From AB-629-J13 sp964518835 (GTDB lineage: Bacteria; Fidelibacterota; Marinisomatia; Marinisomatales; AB-629-J13): DNA of 51,201 nucleotides. The stretch covers positions 1-51,201 of the forward strand of contig CAZFKU010000006.1 of the NCBI GenBank assembly GCA_964518835.1, read 5' to 3'. Positions 9,700 through 18,987 of this stretch are shown piece by piece (the first letter of the stretch is position 1; every line of letters begins with the position of its first letter). The position numbers and the translations under genes are program-made. A model generated the notes under the pieces. It saw only the letters and a list, made by a program, of their open reading frames with translations. It was not told the origin of the DNA and did no database searches.

Positions 9700-11952
9700 T
9701 CAGACAACAGTTTCTAGTTTTGATCTTCGCATAAACGTTAAAGTGAAAATGGATAGTATGAGAAAAATGATCATGGATAAAGCGGCGGCATATCCATAGC
9801 GATATAAATTGAAGGCCGCTTTATATACGTAACTCACCAATATATGGGTTAAGTCAGACGGTTCTCCTCCATTACTCACCAACCAGACCACATTAATATT
9901 GTTAAACGTCCAGATCGTTCCCAGAATAACTGCTGGTATCATTACCGGTTTTATCATGGGCAGAGTGATGTTCCAAAACTGCTGCCATCGAGATGCACCG
10001 TCCACCTGAGAGGCTTCGTACATTTCTTTTGGAATGGATTGCAATCCACCCAGGGCAACTACCATCATAAAAGGAAACCCAAGCCAGATATTTGTAATGA
10101 TACATGCAGAAAATGCTTCCACTGGCTGACTCAACCATTGGATGGGAGACAGGTGTAAAATTTTATTTAATATCAGGTTGATCGATCCGTATTCCTGATT
10201 AAACATCCCTCGCCAGGTCAGGGCTGCTATATATTGCGGTAATGCCCAGGGAATAATTAGAAGGGTCCGCAACGTCCTCTTTACAGGGAGTGTACGATTT
10301 ATCAGGACGGCTAAAAACACACCTAAAGACACATGAAAACTCACATTAACAATAGTCCAAATGATGGTTTTACCAAAAAGGGAATAAAAGCTTCCATCCA
10401 TCAAAACAGATGCAAAGTGATGGAAGCCAATGATCTCCCAATTTCTAAATGTCCTCAGACTAAAATTAGAAAGTGAAATAATTAAATTATATCCAAATGG
10501 AAATATTATTACTGACATGATTCCGAGAAATGCCGGTAAAAGCATTAAATAAGCAAATTTATTATCTTGAAATGAACTCAGGTAAATCTTTTTTTTGATC
10601 CAAAAAACCGTTCCTAAAACCACAATAAAAATAAATAACAGTCCCTTGATAAGTTTTCCCTGGATCCCTGGTTTTATAACAAAATTCATTGTTTTGATCT
10701 GCTCAATGGCTTTCCTTTGTGATTCAACTGCTGCAGTCTGAGGATCTTTTTTCCCGGCAAGAACCGATTGATATTCTCCTCTCAAGGCATCCCAAATGGC
10801 ACGAAGTTCCGGAACAACTGGCATAGGTCTGCCATGCTCAATTATATCTGCATTTTGTTTAAGCAAACTGTTGGACTGCACTTCCGGATAAGACTGCACG
10901 GCCAAAGAAGAAGGTTGAACATTTAACCTCTTCACATAATAAAGCTGGACTTCGGGGCTGGTGAGATAAGTCATTAATTCAATCGTATGTCTTAATTTTT
11001 CACCAGTCGTATTAACATTTATGGAATACCCTTTTGTACTGACTAACGGTGTGGGGAAATCTCCTGTAGAAGAAACCATGGGTAGTTTAGCAATTCCAAA
11101 ATCAACCTTATCACGGTAATCACCCCAACTCCAGTCCCCATTGATTATCATGGCTGCCCTTCCCGTTTTGAACAGCGCATTTGCAGTCTCATAGTCACAC
11201 TCTTTCGGAATGATCCTGTGTTCATCCCGGAGCGATTTAATGAATGCGAATGCATTTCCGGTTGATTCAGTGTCCAGGTTTGGCGAACCGTCATCATTAA
11301 TAAACCATTCTCCAAATCCTCCGACCCAGGGAACAAAGAAAAAAGGTTCGGTAAAATTCCACACCAATCCATACTGGTCAATGGTTCCATCTCCATTTAA
11401 ATCTTTTGTTAGGGATTTACCTATCTGAATCAATTCATCCGTATTTTCTGGAGGTGTTGAAATCAATTCTTTATTATAAATGAGCATCAGGTGATTTCCC
11501 ACACCATCACCCACCATCCATGTTTGTTCCTGAAACCAGACAACCGCATTAGACATAAATTGGTCGAAATATGTGGTCAGAAAAAGATCGTCCAGAGGTT
11601 TTATAATTCCCATAACTGCAAAGGGGCCAACCTGATCTGAAGGACCATAAATAAGTTCAGGTCCACTTCCACCAATTGCCGATGACTGAAAATTTGATCT
11701 CAATTCTTCCGTCTCTCTATATGTCAGATTTATTTTTATGTTAGGGTGTGATTTTTCATATCTATCACACACCTCCCGTAAAGCTTTTCGATTTTCGTAC
11801 AGCATTTGATGCCAGATATTAATGACAGTATTTTCAGATGAATCACAACCGGAAAATATAAAAACGGATGTGAATAAAATTAAAAGTTGTGTCCCAAAAC
11901 TGGATGTGGGATTCAGTTCAACTTTTTTAATAATATTTCTCCATATATTCAC
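9700..11952 (-). CDS. Fused maltodextrin-binding protein and MalF permease
   Basis: One 750-aa chain combines two usually separate ABC subunits. Residues 1-36 are a signal with lipobox FSGC (Cys36). Residues 40-425 are an extracellular solute-binding protein family 1 domain (INIWHQ, INLTYRETEELRS, AAMIINGDWSWGDY). A transmembrane helix at about 436-451 is followed by KKK (453-455), which fits positive-inside topology. From about 465 to the end is a MalF-type permease with the EAA loop at 646-665 (EASQVDGASR). The binding domain would thus be tethered to its own channel in the periplasm. The start overlaps the phosphorylase gene by 26 bp. I see no stop or frameshift between the halves. Confidence 0.88.
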   Translation of the reverse strand: MNIWRNIIKKVELNPTSSFGTQLLILFTSVFIFSGCDSSENTVINIWHQMLYENRKALREVCDRYEKSHPNIKINLTYRETEELRSNFQSSAIGGSGPELIYGPSDQVGPFAVMGIIKPLDDLFLTTYFDQFMSNAVVWFQEQTWMVGDGVGNHLMLIYNKELISTPPENTDELIQIGKSLTKDLNGDGTIDQYGLVWNFTEPFFFVPWVGGFGEWFINDDGSPNLDTESTGNAFAFIKSLRDEHRIIPKECDYETANALFKTGRAAMIINGDWSWGDYRDKVDFGIAKLPMVSSTGDFPTPLVSTKGYSINVNTTGEKLRHTIELMTYLTSPEVQLYYVKRLNVQPSSLAVQSYPEVQSNSLLKQNADIIEHGRPMPVVPELRAIWDALRGEYQSVLAGKKDPQTAAVESQRKAIEQIKTMNFVIKPGIQGKLIKGLLFIFIVVLGTVFWIKKKIYLSSFQDNKFAYLMLLPAFLGIMSVIIFPFGYNLIISLSNFSLRTFRNWEIIGFHHFASVLMDGSFYSLFGKTIIWTIVNVSFHVSLGVFLAVLINRTLPVKRTLRTLLIIPWALPQYIAALTWRGMFNQEYGSINLILNKILHLSPIQWLSQPVEAFSACIITNIWLGFPFMMVVALGGLQSIPKEMYEASQVDGASRWQQFWNITLPMIKPVMIPAVILGTIWTFNNINVVWLVSNGGEPSDLTHILVSYVYKAAFNLYRYGYAAALSMIIFLILSIFTLTFMRRSKLETVV

Positions 11953-13564
11953 GAATCATTCTATGAGCAGTAAATTGGACACTTGTTTTAATGGAATTTC
12001 TCATGAATCTTAACCAATTTTTTCTGTCTTTATAAGAAGGGATTACTTCATCCTCAAGAATTTTGTAAAGAGAATCTGCATCTGATTTGTCTGAAGGATT
12101 TTCCTCACGTCCAATTGCCCATCCGTTTACTCCATGCTGACATGCCTCTGCCCACCATCCGTCTCTGATAGATAAATTAGGGACTCCATTCAGTGCTGCT
12201 TTCATTCCGCTGGTTCCGGAGGCTTCATTCGGACGTAATGGAGTATTTAGCCACACATCCACTCCTGATGTTATTAATTTCCCCAGCCACATATTATAAT
12301 TTTCTAAATAGATGATTTTTACATCTCCAAAAAACCGGTTTGACTGAGAAACCAACTGTCGAATAATTTCTTTTCCATCTCCATCGTTAGGGTGGGCTTT
12401 CCCGGCGAAAATGATTTGTAATTTCCCTTTCCCGATTTTCATCAGTCTTTCCGGATCAGAAAAAATGAGTCTCGCCCGTTTATATTCCGCTGCCCGACGG
12501 GCAAAACCAAGTGTCAAAACCTTATTGGAAAGTGCTTTTTGAGTCTGGGAATTGGCATAGCCCAATAAAAAATGTTTATGTGATTGATGTGTTTTCCACA
12601 ACACATCATCCGGAATTTTATCTATATCTAAAAGCTTATTTGGGTTCTCTTTCCAACCCGGAAGATAATGATTATAAATTTCCCTGAAATCTTTTCCCGT
12701 CCAATAGGGATGGTAAACACCATTGGTAACATGGTCAATTTTCCAGTCAGGAAACTGTTTTTGAGCCACCTGTCTGTTTAGTTTAGAAACTCCGTTTGCT
12801 GACCTGCTGAAATGCAATCCCATTTCTGTCATGTGATACCTGCTGTTCATCACCAACGAAGGTAATTCAAGATTTTCCGGAATAAGACCGTGCAGTAGTT
12901 TTTCCACTCTAGTTTTACTAAAATGGTCATGCCCTGCAGGGACAGGTGTGTGAGTTGTAAAATGACACAGGTTTTTTACTATATTTAATTCACACTTTTT
13001 TTTATTGAACAGCTCCAGAGTTAAAAAAGAACAATGCCCTTCGTTCAAATGATAGGTGTTTACATCCTCTATTCCTAACTGCTCCAGTAAACGAATTCCG
13101 CCAAATCCCAAAATAGCTTCCTGTAAAATGCGATGATCCTTATCTCCAGAATACAATCGTAAAGTTATAGCTTTGTCATCGGGAAAATTCTCATTTAAAT
13201 CGGTATCCAGAAAATAAATAGGAATTTCATGTCCTTTCAGCCCTCGATATTTATATTCATAAGGTTGAATCCATACATCTCTATCTCTTAATCTAAGAGT
13301 AAATTTTTCTTTTAGGGGTACCAATAAAGGATCAGGATCAAATCGGGGATAAGTCTCGGATTGAACTCCCGATTCATCAATCCTCTGTTTAAAATATCCT
13401 TCTTTATAGAGGAGTGAAACAGCACACATATCTACTCCCGCATCTGCGGATGCTTTGATATGATCGCCTGCAAGCACACCCAAACCACCACTGTAAGTGG
13501 GTAAGCTGGAAGATATTCCAATCTCCGCAGAAAAATATGCAACGCTGTAATTTCTGTGATTCAT
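11927..13564 (-). CDS. glgP: Alpha-glucan phosphorylase (short GlgP/MalP type, GT35)
   Basis: This enzyme releases glucose-1-phosphate from maltodextrin or glycogen using pyridoxal phosphate. At 545 aa it belongs to the short form, lacking the regulatory N-terminal extension of the ~800-aa enzymes. The N-terminus has VAYFSAEIG and YSGGLGVLAGDHIKAS. The PLP-binding motif NEASGTSGMKAALNG places the Schiff-base lysine at K455. GHDHF and NGVYHPYW are also typical of the family. It sits 20 bp downstream of malQ and overlaps the transporter gene, suggesting that imported maltodextrins are phosphorolysed in the cytoplasm. Confidence 0.92.
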   Translation of the reverse strand: MNHRNYSVAYFSAEIGISSSLPTYSGGLGVLAGDHIKASADAGVDMCAVSLLYKEGYFKQRIDESGVQSETYPRFDPDPLLVPLKEKFTLRLRDRDVWIQPYEYKYRGLKGHEIPIYFLDTDLNENFPDDKAITLRLYSGDKDHRILQEAILGFGGIRLLEQLGIEDVNTYHLNEGHCSFLTLELFNKKKCELNIVKNLCHFTTHTPVPAGHDHFSKTRVEKLLHGLIPENLELPSLVMNSRYHMTEMGLHFSRSANGVSKLNRQVAQKQFPDWKIDHVTNGVYHPYWTGKDFREIYNHYLPGWKENPNKLLDIDKIPDDVLWKTHQSHKHFLLGYANSQTQKALSNKVLTLGFARRAAEYKRARLIFSDPERLMKIGKGKLQIIFAGKAHPNDGDGKEIIRQLVSQSNRFFGDVKIIYLENYNMWLGKLITSGVDVWLNTPLRPNEASGTSGMKAALNGVPNLSIRDGWWAEACQHGVNGWAIGREENPSDKSDADSLYKILEDEVIPSYKDRKNWLRFMRNSIKTSVQFTAHRMIREYMEKYY

Positions 13565-13584
13565 AAATTAGTTTTCTAACGGTG

Positions 13585-15111
13585 TCAACTTCGGATTCGT
13601 CCGTATTTATTTGTCAAATGTTTCATGCGGAGCATCTTATCCTCCGTTAACATCTCCCAGCTAAAACGCCACCGCCAATTTCCAGAAATAGTTCCGGGGA
13701 TATTCATCCGTGCAGATGAATCCAGCCCAAGTATGTCCTGTAATGGGAGGATTACCGTGTTTGCTTTTGAACTCAATGCCGTATTTATCATGTCCCAATG
13801 GATTTCTTTTCCGTCAGTTTTCAGATAATCCAACGCTTTTTTCCGTTCATCTTCAATATCTTTTTTCGATTGTGTATTCCTTTCTCCCGGTTGGGAATGA
13901 AACCATCCAATAGTTGTATCGTTATCATGTGTTCCGGTATAAACCACACAATTTTCAGGATAGTCATGAGGTAGTATATCACCCCCGTTTTTAAAAGCAA
14001 ATTGAAGAATTTTCATTCCCGGGAAATCAAATTTACTTTTCAAATTTTCAACATCTTCAGATGCTTCTCCCAAATCTTCAGCTATCACAGCTTTATTACC
14101 CAAAAATCTGAATAATTCTTCGAAAATATTTGCTCCGGGACCCTCCATCCAATTTCCGTTAAGAGCTGTTTTACTTCCTGCAGGAACCTGCCAATATTTA
14201 GCGAATCCATTAAAATGGTCAATTCGGACAATGTCAACCATTTCGTACAACCTTTTTAACCGGGATTTCCACCAACTGAAATGAGATTCCTCATGTGCTT
14301 TCCATCGATAAAGAGGATGCCCCCAAAGTTGTCCTGTTTCGCTGAAAAAACAAGGGGGAACTCCGGACATGAATGTCATTTCCCCGTTGCTGTTCAGGGT
14401 AAATAAGTCCGGATCTGCCCATACTTCAGCACTGTCATGAGAAACGTATAACGGAAAATCACCTATAATTCTAATTCCTCTCACATTTGCATATTGTTTC
14501 AGTTTTTCCCATTGATCATGAAATAAAAATTGGATGACTTTTGTTCTCTCAATTTCTGAAAAATAATCAGCCTTTATTTTACTTAATGCTTCCTCTTCCC
14601 GCTTTTTAAAAGGACTGCTCCAATGGATCCAGCTTTTCCCCTGGTGTAATACTTTCAAAGTAAGAAATAATGAATAATCATTCAGCCAATGATAATTCTC
14701 TTCACAAAATTTTTCATACAATATTTTGTCTTTCCCCGATGCATGATTTATAAATAATTCCGCAGCACTTTTGAGAATGTCCATTTTGAGGGGAATCAAG
14801 GAATCGAAATCAATCAGATGGTTTTCCTGCCTCAACTGATCAGGCAAATTTACCTTTTTCAGGTAACCATCCTGTACAAGGGTATCCAGGCTGATTAAAA
14901 GGGGATTCCCTGCAAATGATGAAAGGAGGTCGTATGGTGAATGAGTATGTCCCGGATGTCCTGCTGGAAGAATTTGCCAAAGACTTTGACTCATTTTATT
15001 AAGACAATCAACAAATTTTTTTGCTTCCTTCCCTAATTCTCCAATCCCATATTTCCCCGGCAGGGAAGTCAGATGAAGCAAAATACCACTTTCCGGTACG
15101 AAATGGTTCAT
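13585..15111 (-). CDS. malQ: 4-alpha-glucanotransferase (amylomaltase)
   Basis: This GH77 enzyme transfers maltosyl units between maltodextrins. The ATG at 15111 gives 508 aa and puts the conserved SGILLHLTSLPG near residue 8, as usual. An in-frame TTG at 15153 would add 14 residues without family support. Conserved regions are IRIIGDFPLYVSHDSAEVW, IVRIDHFNGF (nucleophile Asp), VIAEDLGE (acid/base Glu) and GTHDNDT. Late motifs MNIPGT and NWRWR are also present. With the phosphorylase it would lengthen short malto-oligosaccharides so that they can be phosphorolysed. Confidence 0.93.
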   Translation of the reverse strand: MNHFVPESGILLHLTSLPGKYGIGELGKEAKKFVDCLNKMSQSLWQILPAGHPGHTHSPYDLLSSFAGNPLLISLDTLVQDGYLKKVNLPDQLRQENHLIDFDSLIPLKMDILKSAAELFINHASGKDKILYEKFCEENYHWLNDYSLFLTLKVLHQGKSWIHWSSPFKKREEEALSKIKADYFSEIERTKVIQFLFHDQWEKLKQYANVRGIRIIGDFPLYVSHDSAEVWADPDLFTLNSNGEMTFMSGVPPCFFSETGQLWGHPLYRWKAHEESHFSWWKSRLKRLYEMVDIVRIDHFNGFAKYWQVPAGSKTALNGNWMEGPGANIFEELFRFLGNKAVIAEDLGEASEDVENLKSKFDFPGMKILQFAFKNGGDILPHDYPENCVVYTGTHDNDTTIGWFHSQPGERNTQSKKDIEDERKKALDYLKTDGKEIHWDMINTALSSKANTVILPLQDILGLDSSARMNIPGTISGNWRWRFSWEMLTEDKMLRMKHLTNKYGRIRS

Positions 15112-15224
15112 AAATTTTTCATTTTGATGTTTAACGAATGACGATTCAAACAAGGATTTAAATGTTAATTTAGGTGGTTAAAAAAACTAATGAATAGAAA
15201 TAGATTCAGTATAATTCGAAGGAA

Positions 15225-15416
15225 TTATTTCAATAATGCTTTTCTTAATTCTTCCGAACTGATTCTCTCTGTTTCCGATTGTCCATCTATTCTATCACGA
15301 TACAGTGTGAGGTGTTTTCCCCGAACCTCCGCTATTTTCCAGTCATGTTCTTTATAAAAAACCGTATCACCAACTTGAAATTTTATTGGTTTGCCTGGAC
15401 TTTTCGGATCAGCCAT
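15225..15416 (-). CDS. Small conserved-looking protein, KOW/SH3-like
   Basis: This 63-aa soluble protein has a proline/lysine-rich start (MADPKSPGKPIKF), a compact beta-rich core (VGDTVFYKEHDWKIAEVRGK, then LTLYRDRID) and a charged helical end. The GDxVxY...W.I.EVRG.. pattern looks like a small SH3/KOW barrel. A strong GAGGAG 9 nt before the ATG supports translation. It lies between the trmB-like regulator (22-bp gap) and malQ, so it is probably in the same transcript. I do not recognise a named family, and the function is unknown. Confidence 0.7.
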   Translation of the reverse strand: MADPKSPGKPIKFQVGDTVFYKEHDWKIAEVRGKHLTLYRDRIDGQSETERISSEELRKALLK

Positions 15417-15438
15417 AATATCAACTCCTCATTCTTTT

Positions 15439-16245
15439 TTATTTTAATAACTCATTCAAGTGAATTTCAGGGCGGCGCATCACTCTTTGCACAATAGATG
15501 TAGAATCAAAATTCAATCTTGTACCGGCAAGAGTTATATCAAGAACAATGTGGTCTGTTGCAATTTCTATAATGGCTTTATTCTGTGTCCAAATTGCCCG
15601 GGTTGATTCATCTTCCACCGCTCCACCCATAAGAGTAACCTCATGATCAGAAACTAGTAAAATTTTGGGTTTCCAAATCTCCAAAAGATCTTTTTCCACT
15701 AAATTATAAGAAACAGTAACGCCTATCTTTTTCGATATTTTACTAAATGAAAATAAGGTTATTTCCACACCTCTTTTTTCTGCTTCCTCCAATTCTCCAT
15801 TTAACTTTACAAACTCTTTGTCCCACCCATTCACGAACAATTTTTCCCTGCAGTTTTTGACACATTCTTTCATTTTTAAGAAAATATTTTGATACCCATG
15901 CACATGCCAAAAATCAAAAGATTCATCATTGGTATCAAATTCTCCAAGTGTCTCAGTCAATGATTCAATTCTATGGCTATGAAGGTGATCCAAATGTTCT
16001 ACCAGAGATGAGGGTGCTAATGGAATGTACTTACGGGGAGATTGAGCTACAGAATTTATAAGCCCTTGTGATTCCATATTTTTTAATACGTTGTAAATTG
16101 CAGAGCGGGGGATACCAGACCGGGCACTGATTTCATAACCGGTTGCCGGATTATTTTTTAAAAGGGATATGTATGCTTTTCCTACTGATGCATTAAAACC
16201 AAATTCGGATAAAATCTGAACCAATTCTTTCTCTATTTTTTTCAT
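15439..16245 (-). CDS. TrmB-family sugar-responsive transcriptional regulator
   Basis: This 268-aa protein has an N-terminal winged helix-turn-helix (residues 5-75: FNASVGKAYISLL, then GYEISARSGIPRSAIYNVLK). A linker follows, then a PLD-like effector domain (about 105-240) with EKLFVNGWDKEF and ALIEI-type strands. TrmB proteins, best known in archaea, regulate maltose/maltodextrin transport genes and sense sugars through this domain. It is the first gene of the run that holds malQ, phosphorylase and the ABC transporter, so local control of that run is likely. Activator or repressor mode cannot be told. Confidence 0.82.
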   Translation of the reverse strand: MKKIEKELVQILSEFGFNASVGKAYISLLKNNPATGYEISARSGIPRSAIYNVLKNMESQGLINSVAQSPRKYIPLAPSSLVEHLDHLHSHRIESLTETLGEFDTNDESFDFWHVHGYQNIFLKMKECVKNCREKLFVNGWDKEFVKLNGELEEAEKRGVEITLFSFSKISKKIGVTVSYNLVEKDLLEIWKPKILLVSDHEVTLMGGAVEDESTRAIWTQNKAIIEIATDHIVLDITLAGTRLNFDSTSIVQRVMRRPEIHLNELLK

Positions 16246-16560
16246 TACTATCTTATATTAATTTACCTATGTGCTCACCCTTAAATTTAAGAAAAAATTC
16301 CCTGATACATTTCTAAAACGTAACTCTTTTATGAGTTAATAAATTTAACACAAAATATTTATTGATTAATAACTTTTTAGGCTGGTAATTCTGTGTAATA
16401 CAAGAAATCTTAGATATTTCTCTTTTCATTTAATAATTCAGTAATGAATCTGAATCAGTATTGTTATCTAATTTTGCAGTCGGATTTTACTTTAAATAGA
16501 AATATCCGAACATCAAACTAACCTTATTAATTAGATTTTATAGTTCAGATTCAAAAAACG
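16246..16560. promoter_or_regulatory. Divergent control region between trmB-like gene and thr operon
   Basis: These 315 AT-rich bases hold both start regions. A perfect 10-nt inverted repeat (TGAATCTGAA at 16445-16454, TTCAGATTCA at 16544-16553) has its right arm 8-17 nt before the thrA GTG. No threonine/isoleucine-rich leader peptide, T-box or terminator hairpin was found. A 14-mer at 16272-16285 resembles one upstream of lpxH. No clear Shine-Dalgarno precedes thrA. Confidence 0.35.
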
Positions 16561-18987
16561 GTGCTAAAAAAATTATTGAAATTTGGGGGGTCTTCCATTG
16601 CAGATGCAGTTAACATTAAACACGTATCTACAATAATTAAAAAACAGAATGAAAATATAAATCTAAGTATTGTTGTTTCAGCATTTAAAGGTATTACAGA
16701 TTTGCTGAATAAATTAGCAATATCTGCATCAAATGGAAAAAATATAGAATCATTATTCCTGGCTTTAGAAAACAAAAACATTGAAATCATCAAAAATTTA
16801 TTTCAGGAAAATTCAGATAAAACACTAACTACTATTAATGTTCTTTCCCGGGAATTAAAAAATGATCTTTCAGAAATTTATGAAACTCGCAGTTTATCTC
16901 TAAAATGTTTAGATAAAATTACCTCCTATGGTGAATTATATTCTGTTTGTATTATTTCAAATTTTCTCAATGAAATAGGAATCTCTGCAGAACCGCTTGA
17001 TGCTAGGGAGGTAATTCTAACTGACGACCATTTTGGTAATGCTTATGTCCATTACCAAAGATCATATGATCGAATCAGGGCTTATTGCAAACATCGGGAA
17101 AAATTGCAGGTCATAACTGGGTTTTTAGGTGCAACAGAAAAAAAAGATACAACAACATTAGGGAGAAGTGGGTCAGATTATTCCGCTTCAATCTTTGGGG
17201 CAGCATTAAATGTAGACTTAATTGAAATTTGGACTGATGTTAATGGAATTTTATCAGCCAATCCACACATTGTTCCAGAAGCTACTACAGTTCCCCATTT
17301 AACTTATGAAGAAGCAATGGAATTGGCACATGCCGGTGCAAAAGTTATTTTTCCTCCAACAATGATTCCTGCACTACACAAAAAAATTCCTATAGTCATA
17401 AAAAATACATTTAATCCGAATTATCCCGGTTCACTTATCACAAATGAACGAAAAATTGACGAGGAGAAAGTTGTTGGTATATCTTCTTTATCAGATATTA
17501 GTCTTATTCGTCTGCAGGGAGCAGGAATGATCGGAATGAAAGGATTGATTGGTAGAATTTTTACTTCCCTGGCAAAAGAAAAGATCAACATAATTCTGGT
17601 ATCTCAAACCTTCAGTGAACATTCCATTTGTTTCGCAATTGATCCAAAAGTTGTCACTCAAGCCATAACTACATTAGAAGAAGAATTTAATTTTGAACTG
17701 AAAAAACACATGATAGATGCTGTCAAAGTTGAAGAACATCTTTCCCTTGTTGCAGTTGTGGGAGAAGGGATGCGGAATACGCCGGGGATATCCGGTAAAA
17801 TATTTGGAATACTGGGAAATGAAAAAATAAATGTTGTAGCTATTGCACAAGGATCTTCAGAACGAAATATTTCCTTTATTGTGGAAGACAAAAACGTGAA
17901 AAAAACGGTGAAAGCACTACATGAAGAGTTTTTTAATCCCCGAGAATTGGGAATGGATATTTTTATAGCAGGGGTTGGTATTGTTGGGAGTGAACTTTTA
18001 AAAATACTTCATCAAATCAAACCAAATAAAATAAATATAAAAGGGATAGCTTCGAGCAAAAAAATGATTGTGAGTAAGAAATCAATCAGTCCGGAATCAG
18101 CTGAAAAACAATTGTCAAAGTCTAAAGAAAAAATGGATCTTTTTTCCTTCATAAAAACGGAAGGAGATAGTAAACTAAAAAAGATCTTTGTGGATTGTAC
18201 TGCAAGCGAAGAACTTTCAGAAAAATATAATGAAATAATCGAAAGTGGTTTTTCAATTGTTACCGCTAACAAAATTGCAAACACAATGAACCAGAAGTAT
18301 TATAATCAAATTAGAAAATCGGTCGTAAAACATGATGTTGGTTTTTATTATGAAACGAATGTAGGTGCAGGACTTCCGGTGATTTCCACTCTGAAAAATC
18401 TTATTAAAACAGGAGATAAAATTATTAGTATTGAAGGTATTTTCTCAGGGACTTTAAGTTATTTATTCAATACGATTACTCCGGAAATTCCTTTTTCTGA
18501 ACTGGTAAGAAAGGCTTGGGAAAAAGGATACACAGAACCTGACCCAAGAAATGATTTGAGCGGGATGGATGTCGCCAGAAAACTATTAATTCTTGTTCGG
18601 GAAACAGGGTTTGAGTTAGCATTAAGCAATATACAAATCGAAACTCTTTTGCCTGAAGGAAGTGACAAATTAAAATCAATTGAGGATTTTATTACACATT
18701 TATCTAAATTCGACGGCGAGATGAAATCAAGATTAGAAAATGCCTTAAGCAATGGAAAATTGTTACGATATGTTGGAAAGTTTGATGGTAAACATGCAGG
18801 TGTTTCTTTAATGAAAACTGAAAAACAACATCCGTTTTCCACATTGGAAGGAAGTGAAAATATTTTCATTTTCAAGACAAATCGTTACAACAATCAACCT
18901 TTAATCATCAAAGGGCACGGAGCCGGAGCAAGTGTAACCGCAGCTGGGGTTTTGTCTGATATTCAAACTTGTTTAAATTCAAATTAG
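16561..18987 (+). CDS. thrA: Bifunctional aspartokinase / homoserine dehydrogenase
   Basis: This 808-aa fusion catalyses the first and third steps of threonine biosynthesis. The kinase starts with LKFGGSSIAD (residues 5-14) and has GRSGSDYSAS (about 201-210) and EIWTDVNGI. Two ACT-type regulatory segments lie at about 300-460 (MIGMKGLIGRIFTSL and TPGISGKIFGIL). The homoserine dehydrogenase half starts near 460 with the NAD(P) site IAGVGIVGSELL and has TANKIAN, TNVGAGLPVI and LSGMDVARKLLIL. The GTG start at 16561 is the first possible codon that keeps the intact N-terminus. The stop is directly followed by the asd ATG. Feedback control by threonine via ACT is known for the family. Confidence 0.95.
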   Translation: MLKKLLKFGGSSIADAVNIKHVSTIIKKQNENINLSIVVSAFKGITDLLNKLAISASNGKNIESLFLALENKNIEIIKNLFQENSDKTLTTINVLSRELKNDLSEIYETRSLSLKCLDKITSYGELYSVCIISNFLNEIGISAEPLDAREVILTDDHFGNAYVHYQRSYDRIRAYCKHREKLQVITGFLGATEKKDTTTLGRSGSDYSASIFGAALNVDLIEIWTDVNGILSANPHIVPEATTVPHLTYEEAMELAHAGAKVIFPPTMIPALHKKIPIVIKNTFNPNYPGSLITNERKIDEEKVVGISSLSDISLIRLQGAGMIGMKGLIGRIFTSLAKEKINIILVSQTFSEHSICFAIDPKVVTQAITTLEEEFNFELKKHMIDAVKVEEHLSLVAVVGEGMRNTPGISGKIFGILGNEKINVVAIAQGSSERNISFIVEDKNVKKTVKALHEEFFNPRELGMDIFIAGVGIVGSELLKILHQIKPNKINIKGIASSKKMIVSKKSISPESAEKQLSKSKEKMDLFSFIKTEGDSKLKKIFVDCTASEELSEKYNEIIESGFSIVTANKIANTMNQKYYNQIRKSVVKHDVGFYYETNVGAGLPVISTLKNLIKTGDKIISIEGIFSGTLSYLFNTITPEIPFSELVRKAWEKGYTEPDPRNDLSGMDVARKLLILVRETGFELALSNIQIETLLPEGSDKLKSIEDFITHLSKFDGEMKSRLENALSNGKLLRYVGKFDGKHAGVSLMKTEKQHPFSTLEGSENIFIFKTNRYNNQPLIIKGHGAGASVTAAGVLSDIQTCLNSN

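Noticed and set aside
16246..16560. Threonine attenuator or T-box before thrA
   Set aside because: No run of Thr/Ile codons, no terminator with T-run and no T-box core were found in the leader.
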